Assembly (NCBI RefSeq): GCF_001696535.1
Contig: NZ_MBQE01000003.1
Location: 62,001-126,000, forward strand
Length of the DNA: 64,000 nucleotides
Reading direction: 5' to 3'
Origin: Stappia indica
GTDB lineage: Bacteria > Pseudomonadota > Alphaproteobacteria > Rhizobiales > Stappiaceae
Below the pieces are notes generated by a model, which searched no databases, had not been told where the DNA came from, and saw only the letters and a list, made by a program, of their open reading frames with translations. A program made the position numbers and the translations under genes. Positions 20,362-28,592 of the stretch are shown here, in pieces; the first letter of the stretch is position 1; the number at the start of each line of letters is the position of its first letter.

Positions 20362-21199
20362 GGCAAAGCCCTCGGCCGTCGCGGCGGAGGGGGAACGCGA
20401 GCCCATGGACAGCGGCAAGGGCCGGACGGAGACGAGGGAAAGGGCGGCGCACCGCTCCGCGCTGCGCCGTTTCCTGCCGCTGGCGGTGATCCTGGCGGCG
20501 ATGGCGCTCGGCTATGCCCTCGGCCTGCACGAGCATCTGAGCCTTTCCGAGCTGATCCGCCGGCGTATGGAGCTCGCCGGAATCGTGTCGCAGAACCTGT
20601 GGCTCGCCATTGCCGGCTTTGCGGCCGTCTATGTGGCGGCGGTGGCGCTGTCCTTTCCCGGTGCCTCGCTGCTGACCGTGCTCGGCGGCTTCCTGTTCGG
20701 CTGGGCGCTCGGCGGCACGGTGGTCGCCTTCGCCGCCACCATCGGCGCGGGGCTGATCTTCCTGGCCGCGCGCATGTCGCTCGGCGAGACGCTGGCGGCG
20801 CGTGCCGGGCCGTTCCTGTCGCGCCTGGCGGAAGGCTTTCGTGAGGACGCGTTCCATTATCTCCTGTTCCTGCGCCTTGCCCCGGTCTTCCCGTTCTGGC
20901 TGGTCAATGTCGCCCCGGCGGTGTTCGGCATGCGGCTGCGCCCCTATCTGGTCGCGACCTTCGTCGGCATCCTGCCGGGCACCTATGCCTATGCCTTCAT
21001 CGGCGCCGGGCTCGACAGCGTGATCGCGGCGCAGGAGGCGGCTTCGCCCGGCTGCGCGGCGGCCGGCACCTGCAGCATCGAGCTCTCCGCGCTGGTGACG
21101 CCGCAGCTGCTGCTCGCCTTTGCCGCACTCGGTCTGGCGGCGCTCATTCCCGTTGCCTTGCGAAAGTGGCGCGGCCGAGGAAAACCGCCCGGCACCTGA
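20351..21199 (+). CDS. TVP38/TMEM64 family (DedA-like/VTT) membrane protein
   Basis: A 282-residue protein with about six membrane segments and the VTT-domain signature: LSFPGASLLTVLGGFLFGW, then a re-entrant LLFLRLAPVFPFWLVNVAPA and FGMRLRPYLVATFVGILPG. Family members related to DedA move or flip lipids, though the substrate is unproven for this branch. The start ATG lies inside the DUF547 end. About 59 bp later comes the oxidoreductase gene; the TVP38-disulfide-oxidoreductase pairing recurs in other bacteria and sometimes occurs as a fusion. Confidence 0.9.
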   Translation: MRAEAKPSAVAAEGEREPMDSGKGRTETRERAAHRSALRRFLPLAVILAAMALGYALGLHEHLSLSELIRRRMELAGIVSQNLWLAIAGFAAVYVAAVALSFPGASLLTVLGGFLFGWALGGTVVAFAATIGAGLIFLAARMSLGETLAARAGPFLSRLAEGFREDAFHYLLFLRLAPVFPFWLVNVAPAVFGMRLRPYLVATFVGILPGTYAYAFIGAGLDSVIAAQEAASPGCAAAGTCSIELSALVTPQLLLAFAALGLAALIPVALRKWRGRGKPPGT

Positions 21200-21258
21200 C
21201 ACCGCCGACTTGCCGTTCGTCCGTTTCGTGTTTCCTTCCTGTTGCAAGGGCCTATCCG

Positions 21259-22689
21259 ATGTCCCGTCTCCTCACTCCCGATATCTGCGTCATCGGCGCC
21301 GGCAGCGGCGGGCTCTCCGTCGCGGCGGCGGCTGCCGCCTTCGGCGTCGACACCGTGCTGATCGAGAAGGGGGAGATGGGCGGCGACTGCCTGAACTACG
21401 GCTGCGTGCCGTCCAAGGCGCTGATCGCCGCCGGCAAGGCGGCGCGTCATGCCGAGGAGGCCGAGCGCTTCGGCGTCACCGTGCCGCGCGTCGATGTCGA
21501 CTTCGCCGCGGTCAACGACCATGTCCGCAAGGTCATCGCCACGATTGCCCCGCATGATTCGCAGGAGCGTTTCGAGGGGCTGGGCGTCACGGTGATCCGC
21601 GCGCCCGCGCGCTTTCGCGATGCGACCACGGTGGTGGCGGGCGACACGGAAATCTGCGCCCGCCGCTTCGTCGTCGCCACCGGCTCCTCGCCGCTGGTGC
21701 CGCCGATTCCGGGCCTCGAGGCGGTGCCCTGGCACACCAACGAGACGATCTTCACCCTGCGCGAGTGCCCGGGCCATCTGCTGGTGATCGGCGGCGGGCC
21801 GATCGGCCTGGAACTGGCGCAGGCCCATCGCCGGCTCGGCGCCCGCGTGACCGTTGTCGAGGCGGCCCGCGCCATGCCGCGCGAGGATCCGGAGCTGGCC
21901 GCGCTCGTGCTGGAGCGGCTGCGCGCCGACGGCGTCGAGCTGATCGAGGGGGCGAGCGTCACCGCCGTGTCCGGCACGGCCGGCGCGATCCGGCTGACCA
22001 TCGGCGAGGGCGACACGGCGCGGGAGATCGAGGGCACGCATCTGTTGCTGGCCGTCGGCCGCAAGGCCAATGTCGAGGGGCTGGGGCTGGAGGAGGCGGG
22101 CGTCGCCTTCGACCGGCGCGGCATCACCGTGGGCGCGGATCTGCGCAGCTCCAACCGCCGGGTCTATGCCATCGGCGACGTCGCCGGCGGCCTGCAATTC
22201 ACCCATGTTGCCGGCTATCACGCCGGGGTGGTGATCCGGGCGCTGCTGTTCCGCCTGCCGGCGAAGGAAAACCGCGAGATCATTCCGCGGGTTACCTTCA
22301 CCGACCCGCAGATCGGCCATGTCGGCCTCACTGCGGAGGAGGCGGGCGCGCGTTTCGGGACGGCGCGGGTGCGGGTGCTGGAGGCGGCCTTTGCCGGCAA
22401 CGACCGGGCCCAGGCCGAAGCGCGCACGGACGGGCTGGTGCGGCTGGTCGCGGCACGCGGCGGACGGATCGTCGGGGCGAGCGTCGTCGGGGCGGATGCG
22501 GGCGAGATCACCAACCTGCTGTCGCTGGTCGTCGCCCGCAAGCTGGGCGTGCGGGATCTTGCCGGTTTCGTCTCTCCCTATCCCTCCCTTTCGGAAGCGG
22601 TTCGCCGCGCGGCGATTTCCTATTATGCTGACAGTGCGCGCAACCCGTGGATTCGCCGCCTCGTCCGCTTTCTCGCCCGGTTCGGCTGA
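21259..22689 (+). CDS. FAD-dependent pyridine nucleotide-disulfide oxidoreductase (mercuric reductase-like)
   Basis: A 476-residue class I flavin disulfide reductase. The FAD-binding site is VIGAGSGGLSVAAA, the redox-active disulfide is in GGDCLNYGCVPSKAL, the NAD(P)H Rossmann motif is VIGGGPIGLELAQAHRRLG, and the late FAD motif is VYAIGDVAGGLQFTHVAGY. The C-terminal dimerisation domain has PYPSLSE where dihydrolipoamide dehydrogenase has HPTLSE, so the active-site base His appears to be replaced by Tyr. It is therefore neither a typical lipoamide nor glutathione reductase. It forms one unit with the TVP38 and DUF547 genes. Confidence 0.93.
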   Translation: MSRLLTPDICVIGAGSGGLSVAAAAAAFGVDTVLIEKGEMGGDCLNYGCVPSKALIAAGKAARHAEEAERFGVTVPRVDVDFAAVNDHVRKVIATIAPHDSQERFEGLGVTVIRAPARFRDATTVVAGDTEICARRFVVATGSSPLVPPIPGLEAVPWHTNETIFTLRECPGHLLVIGGGPIGLELAQAHRRLGARVTVVEAARAMPREDPELAALVLERLRADGVELIEGASVTAVSGTAGAIRLTIGEGDTAREIEGTHLLLAVGRKANVEGLGLEEAGVAFDRRGITVGADLRSSNRRVYAIGDVAGGLQFTHVAGYHAGVVIRALLFRLPAKENREIIPRVTFTDPQIGHVGLTAEEAGARFGTARVRVLEAAFAGNDRAQAEARTDGLVRLVAARGGRIVGASVVGADAGEITNLLSLVVARKLGVRDLAGFVSPYPSLSEAVRRAAISYYADSARNPWIRRLVRFLARFG

Positions 22690-22791
22690 GGCGGCAGGGG
22701 CGGGCCGAACGGGCCCTGCGGCAGGAACGGGGTGTGACGTTTTGGCCGACGGGCGGGCAGGCGCGGCGGCAAGACAGCGGCAGGGTGGCCA

Positions 22792-24363
22792 TTGAGCGCA
22801 CCGCATCATGACGAGACGTCCCGCGGGGACGGCGCGGCGCGAGGCCGGTCCGCGCCGGCAGCAGGCCTGCGCGCAGCTCCCGATCGCAAAGGTCGCCGCC
22901 GCTGGGGCGGGTTGTCGGGCAAGCTGCTGATTCTCACCGTGCTCTTCGTGATGCTGAGCGAAGTGCTGATCTTCGTGCCGTCCGTCGCCAATTTCCGCAA
23001 CACCTGGCTCACCGACAAGCTGACCATCGCCGGCGTTGCCGCCAGCGTGCTGGTGGAGACCGACATGGTGTCCCCGGCGGTGCAGGCCGAACTGTTGCGC
23101 GCCACCGGTGCGCTGGCCGTCGCCCTCGACGAGGGCGAGCGCCGCCGCCTCATCGCCATGGTCGAGACGCCCGGCGAGATCGACCGCACTGTCGACATGG
23201 GCAAGGCCGATGCGATGACCTCGGTGCTGGAGAGCTTCGCCATCCTGCTGTCCTCCGGCGACGGGCAGATGCGCGTCATCGGCCCCACCCAGATGGGCAT
23301 CGGCGGACGGGTCGACATCGTCATGCCGGAAGCCAAGCTGCGCAACGCGATGTGGGCCTTCTCCGTGCGCATCCTGGCGCTGTCGCTGGTGATCTCGGCG
23401 ATCACGGCGGCGCTGGTCTATCTGTCGCTGCGCTGGCTCCTGGTGCGGCCGATGCAGCGGCTGACGCGCTCCATGGCCCGCTTCCAGGCCTCGCCCGAGG
23501 ACACCGGGCTGATCATCGAACCCTCGCGCCGCGACGACGAGGTGGGCGATGCCGAACACAGCCTGGCCGCCATGCAGGCGACATTGACCGAAACGCTGAA
23601 CAGCCGCCGGCAACTCGCCGATCTCGGCCTTGCCGTCTCCAAGATCAACCATGACCTGCGCAACCTTCTCGCGTCGGCGCAGCTGTTTTCCGAGCGCCTG
23701 GAGCATGTCGCCGATCCGACCGTGCAGCGGCTGGCGCCAAAGATCATCGCGACGCTCGACCGCGCCGTCGGCTACACCAGCTCGGTGCTGGCCTATGGCA
23801 GCGCCCGCGAGGCGCCGCTGCGCCGCCGGGTTGTGCGGCTCGACCTTTTGGTGCGGGATGTTGGCGAGGTGCTGGGCCTGTCGTCGGACGGGCCGGTCGC
23901 CTTCGAGAACCGGGTGGAGGAGGGGGCTGAGGTCGAGGCCGATCCCGAGCAGCTGTTCCGCGTGCTGATGAACCTGTGCCGCAATGCGGTCCAGGCGCTG
24001 CAGCAGTCGGGCTCCGACATGCTGGTGCGCCGGGTGATCGTCGAGGCCGACTGCCGCGCCGCCGAAGTGGCGGTGAGGGTGCGGGATACCGGTCCGGGCG
24101 TGCCGCCGGCCCTGCGCGAGAAGCTGTTCCGCCCGTTCCAGTCCGCTGCCCGGCGCGGCGGCACCGGCCTGGGGCTGGCGATTGCCGCCGAACTGGTGCG
24201 CGCCCATGGCGGCGAGATTCGCCTGGTCGAGCGGGCCGGGCCGGGCGCGGAGTTCGAAATCCGCCTGCCGCGCGTCACGCCGCACGATCCGCCAAACGTC
24301 GAGGGGGCCGGCGAAACGGCGGAATCCGGCCGCGTGTCGGCCACTGTCGACAGCGGCCGCTGA
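22792..24363 (+). CDS. Membrane sensor histidine kinase, HAMP-HisKA-HATPase
   Basis: A 523-residue kinase with a basic cytoplasmic N-terminus, TM1 (about residues 43-65), a periplasmic domain of about 120 residues without recognisable ligand motif, TM2 (about 189-212), HAMP, an H-box (INHDLRNLLASAQ, H287) and a catalytic domain with N-box NLCRNAVQAL, DTGPGVPP and GTGLGLAIA. The start is an unusual TTG with AGGGTGG upstream; later ATGs fall inside TM1 and are excluded. No response regulator lies next to it, so the partner is elsewhere. It follows the disulfide oxidoreductase by 102 bp on the same strand. Confidence 0.9.
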   Translation: MSAPHHDETSRGDGAARGRSAPAAGLRAAPDRKGRRRWGGLSGKLLILTVLFVMLSEVLIFVPSVANFRNTWLTDKLTIAGVAASVLVETDMVSPAVQAELLRATGALAVALDEGERRRLIAMVETPGEIDRTVDMGKADAMTSVLESFAILLSSGDGQMRVIGPTQMGIGGRVDIVMPEAKLRNAMWAFSVRILALSLVISAITAALVYLSLRWLLVRPMQRLTRSMARFQASPEDTGLIIEPSRRDDEVGDAEHSLAAMQATLTETLNSRRQLADLGLAVSKINHDLRNLLASAQLFSERLEHVADPTVQRLAPKIIATLDRAVGYTSSVLAYGSAREAPLRRRVVRLDLLVRDVGEVLGLSSDGPVAFENRVEEGAEVEADPEQLFRVLMNLCRNAVQALQQSGSDMLVRRVIVEADCRAAEVAVRVRDTGPGVPPALREKLFRPFQSAARRGGTGLGLAIAAELVRAHGGEIRLVERAGPGAEFEIRLPRVTPHDPPNVEGAGETAESGRVSATVDSGR

Positions 24364-24553
24364 GCCTGTTCCGGCCGCTTATCAACAGGCTGTGGAAGCG
24401 CGCAAAAAAGTCGGAGAAAAAACGCGCGCCCTCGCTTGCAATCCTCAAAGGACCAGAGTAGAGATTGCGCGCTGTCCGGAGGCGATGCCACGGACGGACC
24501 GCCTCGCCTCGTGTCTGACACTTCTCGTCTGATACGCCGGCATGATGGCCTAA

Positions 24554-24630
24554 GCACCGGTAGCTCAGCTGGATAGAGCACCAGACTACGAATCTGGGGG
24601 TCGGGAGTTCGAATCTTCCCCGGTGCGCCA
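24554..24630 (+). tRNA. tRNA-Arg, anticodon ACG
   Basis: A 77-nt cloverleaf can be drawn by eye: acceptor stem GCACCGG with CCGGTGC, D-arm TAGCTCAGCTGG, anticodon stem CCAGA/TCTGG around loop CTACGAA (anticodon ACG at 24588-24590, deaminated to ICG), T-arm GGAGTTCGAATCTTCC, discriminator G and encoded CCA. It decodes CGU, CGC and CGA. The flanks (24364-24553 and 24631-24741) hold no gene, and I see no integrase or repeated tRNA end nearby. Confidence 0.97.
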
Positions 24631-24741
24631 CTTCCCAAGAAAATTTGATTTTTGATCGGCCTCGACGGGTAACGCTCGTGCGTTCGTGACGCCTGATCTC
24701 CGCTGTCCGGCTTCTGGTCTGCCGGTCGCATGTGCCTGCGC

Positions 24742-25422
24742 TCAGCCGGCGTAGGCGACCCAGCCGCGAAACGACAGGGCGGCGTAGAAGAGCGTCGGTG
24801 CCGCGAAGCCGGCCTGCCGCATAAGCGCTTCCTCTTCTTCCGGGGTGAGCAGCGGCAGGCGTTGCGCCATGATGCGTGCCGAGGCGCGGTCCTGTGCCGG
24901 ATCGCTGGCGTCGCGCCTGGCGAAGGCGGCCGAGCGGGCGAGCCACCGCTCGCCATCATCGCCCGGCGAGGTGTGATGGGCGACGACGAGCGCAGCTCCC
25001 GGCGCGAGGCGCCGGCGAATCTCCCGCAAGCTGTGCAGCCGCTCGTCCCTGTCCAGAAAATGCAGCACCAGCAGGCAGGTCGCGCCGCCGAACGGGCCGG
25101 CAGGGGCCTGGTCGACGGTGCCGGTCATGAGTGAGATCCGGTCGGCATGGGCCGCGGTTCCGCGCCGCGCGATGTCGAGCATCGCCACAGACGGATCGAC
25201 GCCGGTGAAGCGCCAGTCGGGCCGCGCCCGCGCCATCGCCTCCAGCTCCAGCCCGCCGCCGGCCCCGACCACGAGGATATCGGCGGGGCCTGGCGCGCGC
25301 TCGCCGACAAGCAGCGTCGTCATGCGGTGGAGATCGGCGAGACCCGGCACCTTGTTCAGCGCATCCTCGGCATAGGACGCGACCGCGGCCGGATCGGCGA
25401 ACGCGGCAGGCCCGGCACTCAC
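24742..25422 (-). CDS. SAM-dependent class I methyltransferase
   Basis: A 226-residue methyltransferase with SAM motif ILVVGAGGGLELEAMARA, acidic motif FTGVDPSVAMLDIAR, and motif IV TCLLVLHFLDRDERLHSL, resembling tellurite-resistance/thiol-type small methyltransferases. The start is a GTG that overlaps the flavoprotein stop by four bases (GTGA), so it is translationally coupled to a redox enzyme. This pairing suggests methylation of a thiol, metalloid or redox product, but that is inference. Confidence 0.87.
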   Translation of the reverse strand: MSAGPAAFADPAAVASYAEDALNKVPGLADLHRMTTLLVGERAPGPADILVVGAGGGLELEAMARARPDWRFTGVDPSVAMLDIARRGTAAHADRISLMTGTVDQAPAGPFGGATCLLVLHFLDRDERLHSLREIRRRLAPGAALVVAHHTSPGDDGERWLARSAAFARRDASDPAQDRASARIMAQRLPLLTPEEEEALMRQAGFAAPTLFYAALSFRGWVAYAG

Positions 25423-26321
25423 GAGAGGGGCCCGAACACCAGCGAACGGTGCATCGCCACGGCCGCCATGACGCCGTCGGCGCAGGCGAAGGTGACGCTG
25501 TGCATCTTGCGCGCGATGTCGCCGGCCGCGAAGACGTTCGGCACGCTGGTCATCTGCATCTCGTCGACGGTTACCGTCTGCCCGAGCGGGCCGGCCTCCA
25601 GCGCACAGCCCAGCCGTTCGGCGAGGGCGCTGTTGAGGCGGTTGCGCGGAGCGATGAAGAGGGCGTCCAGCGGGCGGGACCGGCCATCGGCCAGATGGAC
25701 CTGCGACAGCGCCCCGCCTTCGCCGGCGAGACGCTCGACGGCCGCAGGTTCGATTCTGACGCCGTGCCGGGCAAGGGCCTCGCTGTGTTCCCGGTCGAGC
25801 TCGCCGCCGTCGAGATAGAGCGTCGTCGGACCCCACTCGCCGATCAGCATCGCCTGATGGTGGGACATCGGCGAGGTGTTCAGCACGCCGAGCTGCCGGT
25901 CGGCAAACTCGTAGCCGTGACAATAGGGGCAGTGGAGGACCGACGTGCCCCAGCGCTCGGCGAGCCCCGGCGTCTGCGGCATCTCGTCGGAAATGCCGAA
26001 GGCCAGAAGCAGGCGCTTGCCGGTGAGAAGCGCGCCGCTGCGCAGCGCCACGGAAAACATGCCGTCTTCCGCCTGCGCATCGACCGCTGCATCTTGCAGG
26101 AAGCTGACGGTCGGATAGGCGGCGACCTGCCGGCGCATGGTCTCCAGCATGACCTGCGGCTCGCTGCCGTCCTGGGCGAAGAAGCCGTGCGACCTGGCGG
26201 CGAAACGGTTTCTCGGCTCGCCCGTGTCCAGCACGCAGACCCGCTTGCGGGCGCGCGCCAGATACATGGCCGCTGACAGGCCGGCAAAGCTGCCGCCGAC
26301 GATGATGACATCATGATGCAT
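25419..26321 (-). CDS. NAD(P)/FAD-dependent oxidoreductase (thioredoxin reductase-like)
   Basis: A 300-residue flavoprotein with FAD motif IIVGGSFAGLSAAMYLARA, CPYCHGYEFADRQ (CxxC disulfide of the thioredoxin-reductase type), and late motif VPNVFAAGDIARKMHSV. The fold order fits thioredoxin reductase-like proteins that lack an associated thioredoxin gene. It is divergent from an Rrf2 regulator with a dyad in between, so Rrf2 probably controls it. The downstream methyltransferase overlaps it. Confidence 0.92.
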   Translation of the reverse strand: MHHDVIIVGGSFAGLSAAMYLARARKRVCVLDTGEPRNRFAARSHGFFAQDGSEPQVMLETMRRQVAAYPTVSFLQDAAVDAQAEDGMFSVALRSGALLTGKRLLLAFGISDEMPQTPGLAERWGTSVLHCPYCHGYEFADRQLGVLNTSPMSHHQAMLIGEWGPTTLYLDGGELDREHSEALARHGVRIEPAAVERLAGEGGALSQVHLADGRSRPLDALFIAPRNRLNSALAERLGCALEAGPLGQTVTVDEMQMTSVPNVFAAGDIARKMHSVTFACADGVMAAVAMHRSLVFGPLS

Positions 26322-26402
26322 GGGAAAACCTCGTTGGGACAGGCGTCGCCGGCCATGCCGGAGCGGGCTGGACAGGGAAGGGCGGGAATCGTATCAGTTG
26401 GA

Positions 26403-26431
26403 GATACATAATCACAGACGTTTCATGTATC
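26403..26431. promoter_or_regulatory. Inverted repeat operator candidate between flavoprotein and Rrf2 genes
   Basis: GATACAT at 26403-26409 and ATGTATC at 26425-26431 form a perfect 7-bp inverted repeat with 15 bp between arms, in an AT-rich patch of the 194-bp divergent region. Position and symmetry fit a dimeric regulator such as the adjacent Rrf2 protein. Confidence 0.55.
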
Positions 26432-26515
26432 AATATCTGTTACGTGAAATCTTGCCGCTTTCGAGGGTATGACCGTCCCTGAAAGAGAGGTGCTGCACAT
26501 GCCGGCGGGGACAGG

Positions 26516-26974
26516 ATGAACAAGGATACGAGGATGTCGGACATGCTGCATATGCTGCTGCATATGGGCCAGGCCGACGAACCGCTGACCTCCGAGGTGC
26601 TGGCCAGGAGCATGGGCACCAACCCGGCGGTGTTCCGCCGCACCATGGCGGGCCTGCGCGAGGCCGGTCATGTCGTCTCGGGCAAGGGGCATGGCGGCGG
26701 CTGGCGGTTGGCGCGCCCGCTCAGCGAGATCACCCTGCTCTCGGTCTACGAGGCGCTGGGATGCCCGACCCTGTTCGCCATCGGCAATCGCAGCGACAAT
26801 CCCGGTTGCCTGGTGCAGAAGAACGTCAATGCCGCGCTGGCCGACACGATGAAGCAGGCCGAGGCGCTGTTCCTCGCGCGGTTCGGCGAGGTGACGCTGG
26901 ACACGTTGATGCCCTCATGCCGGGTGCCGCTGGCGGTGCATGGGGATGGGCCGGGAGAAGACCCGGCGACCTAG
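26516..26974 (+). CDS. Rrf2-family transcriptional regulator (YwnA-like)
   Basis: A 152-residue winged-helix protein: MLHMLLHMGQADEPLTSEVL, recognition helix around GTNPAVFRRTMAGLREAGHV, and the wing GKGHGGGWRLARP. Two Cys residues (NPGCLVQ and MPSCRVP) flank the C-terminal helix; unlike IscR or NsrR there is no three-Cys iron-sulfur motif, so a thiol-based response is possible. The ATG at 26516 gives the usual family N-terminus. The divergent flavoprotein-methyltransferase operon is the likely target. Confidence 0.9.
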   Translation: MNKDTRMSDMLHMLLHMGQADEPLTSEVLARSMGTNPAVFRRTMAGLREAGHVVSGKGHGGGWRLARPLSEITLLSVYEALGCPTLFAIGNRSDNPGCLVQKNVNAALADTMKQAEALFLARFGEVTLDTLMPSCRVPLAVHGDGPGEDPAT

Positions 26975-26997
26975 GCCGGACCGCACGGCGCCGGCGC

Positions 26998-27480
26998 TTA
27001 CCAGTTGCCGCAGCCGCAGCCCTGCGCGCCGCCGGGCCGGCCAGGGGGAGCGACCCTTGCCGAAGTGGGGGCCGAAATGGGGGCCGAAGTCGGAGCCGTG
27101 CGCCGGGACTGCCCGGGCTTGCCTCTCGCATGGTGATAGAGACGGTTCCAGTGTTCCCGCAAGCCGGCATGGGCATCGACCTTGAGGATCTTGCCGAGCA
27201 GCAGGAAGTTCCGTCGCTGCGGGATGTGTACGCCCTGCCGCCAGTTGCGCAGGTTCTTCACCGCCGTGTCGAGCGCCGACGGGGTCCGGTTGCCGCTTGC
27301 CGCGCACAGCGCATCGGCCAGTCTCACATTGTCTCGATAGCCGTATTTCCGACACAGCGCATCCAGCAGGGCGTGCCACTGCCGATACGCCGTCCAGTCC
27401 TCTGACACCAATATCACGCTCCCAGTAAAAGGCGGGCCTGCGGGCAAGCATAATGGCAGGTGTCTGATATATCGAGGCAA
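26998..27480 (-). CDS. Hypothetical protein, possible XRE-like DNA-binding core
   Basis: Not recognised. The 160-residue frame has a plausible globular centre (WTAYRQWHALLDALCRKYGY, RLADALCAASGNRTPSALD, VKNLRNWRQGVHIPQRRNF) that resembles an HTH/phage-repressor-like module, then a low-complexity tail with APTSAP-type repeats and a final Gly/Cys-rich GGAQGCGCGNW. The tail repeats come from a short tandem repeat at about 27060-27095. Its real start is unclear: ATG at 27480 or a GTG/TTG near 27418, where GGGAG precedes. Codon usage and length suggest a real but poorly conserved gene. Confidence 0.5.
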   Translation of the reverse strand: MPRYIRHLPLCLPAGPPFTGSVILVSEDWTAYRQWHALLDALCRKYGYRDNVRLADALCAASGNRTPSALDTAVKNLRNWRQGVHIPQRRNFLLLGKILKVDAHAGLREHWNRLYHHARGKPGQSRRTAPTSAPISAPTSARVAPPGRPGGAQGCGCGNW

Positions 27481-27555
27481 TCGCCCGATTTTTTAGCAGC
27501 CGCTCCGGCGTCCCCCTCGCGCGGCACGCCGGTCCGCCCGTCTTTCGCGGCGGGA

Positions 27556-28449
27556 TCAGCGCTCCAGCCCCCAGATCTCCGGATTGCGCGCAAGGCTTGC
27601 CGACAGCATCTCGGCCAGCACGCGCACCTTGCGCGCCGGGTACTGGCCCGGCGGGCGCACGACGTAAATCCCGGCCGGAGGCGGCGGATAGCGCGTCATG
27701 ATCGGCACAAGCTGGCCGGACTGCACGAACGGATAGGTGATGCAGTCGGGCAGCCAGGCGATGCCGAGGCCCGCGACAGCGGCGGCTGCGAGCGCGGTCG
27801 CGTTGTCGGCCTTGTACCGCCCTTGCGGCTGGACGGTGACGATCTTCTCGCCGTCGAGGAACTGCCAGGTCTCCGTGCCCTGCATCAGCGCCTGATGGGC
27901 GGCGATCCCGTCTGGCGTTTCGGGTGCGCCATGGGCGGCGAGATAGGCGGGACTGGCGACGAGCTTGCCGGTGATCGGCCCGATCCGCCGGGCGAGCAGG
28001 TTCGAATCGGGAAGGTAGCCGACGCGGATCGCGCAATCGAAGCCTTCGGCGATCAGGTCGACGAACCGGTCGCTGTAGGACGTGTGGATGTGAAGCTGCG
28101 GGTGCGCGAGCGCCATCTCCGCAAGCACCGGGGCGAAATGGGTCGGTCCGAACGACAGCGGCAGGGCAACGCGCAGCCGGCCGCGCAGGTCGCCGTCCGG
28201 CAGGATCGTCTCGCGCGCCAGGTCGATCTCGGCGCTGGCGCGGGCTGCATGATCGCGGAACGTCGCGCCGGCTTCAGTGAGCGCGGCGCCGCGGGTCGTG
28301 CGCGACAGGAGCTGGATGCCGAGTTCCGCCTCCAGGCGAAACAACCGCCGGCTGACGATGGACTTTGAGACGCCGAGCCGCCGCGCAGCCGCCGAGATGC
28401 CCCCCGAATCCGCCACGGCAACGAATGTCTGCAGATCCTCGATGTCCAT
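27556..28449 (-). CDS. LysR-family regulator divergent to isochorismatase-like gene
   Basis: A 297-residue LTTR with HTH MDIEDLQTFVAVADSGGISA to SKSIVSRRLFRLEAELGIQL and the effector domain (SDRFVDLIAEGFDCAIRVG, LVASPAYLAAHGAPETPDG). It belongs to the AaeR/DsdC-like group. Its start lies 143 bp from the divergent hydrolase start, and a clear dyad lies between, so it is the likely regulator of that operon. Confidence 0.92.
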   Translation of the reverse strand: MDIEDLQTFVAVADSGGISAAARRLGVSKSIVSRRLFRLEAELGIQLLSRTTRGAALTEAGATFRDHAARASAEIDLARETILPDGDLRGRLRVALPLSFGPTHFAPVLAEMALAHPQLHIHTSYSDRFVDLIAEGFDCAIRVGYLPDSNLLARRIGPITGKLVASPAYLAAHGAPETPDGIAAHQALMQGTETWQFLDGEKIVTVQPQGRYKADNATALAAAAVAGLGIAWLPDCITYPFVQSGQLVPIMTRYPPPPAGIYVVRPPGQYPARKVRVLAEMLSASLARNPEIWGLER

Positions 28450-28531
28450 CCGGCGTTCCTCTTTGCGCGACAGAGCGTGTCCGGCTGCGACGCTATCGCA
28501 CCGGCTGCGGGAACGGCAAGTTGGCGCCGGA

Positions 28532-28552
28532 AAATCTCTGCCCCGGAGATTT
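28532..28552. promoter_or_regulatory. Inverted repeat in LysR/isochorismatase divergent region
   Basis: AAATCTC at 28532-28538 and GAGATTT at 28546-28552 form a perfect 7-bp inverted repeat around TGCCCCG, about 40 bp before the hydrolase start. It could be an operator or an mRNA leader hairpin. Confidence 0.5.
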
Positions 28553-28592
28553 CCTGCCGAAACCCGCTCACCCTTCAGGGAAGGAACATGCA

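Noticed and set aside
20989-24285. Over 1000-codon minus-strand open frame
   Set aside because: It lies antisense to the flavoprotein and histidine kinase genes, which have clear motifs; the translation is a GC-driven artefact with many histidine and arginine runs.
24379-24396. TTATCAACA followed by CTGTGGA resembling a DnaA box
   Set aside because: A single near-match (one mismatch) without a cluster, AT-rich unwinding element or dnaA gene nearby; not enough for an origin.
24554-24630. tRNA-Arg as a possible integration site (att)
   Set aside because: No integrase gene or repeated 3' tRNA end could be found in the flanking sequence.
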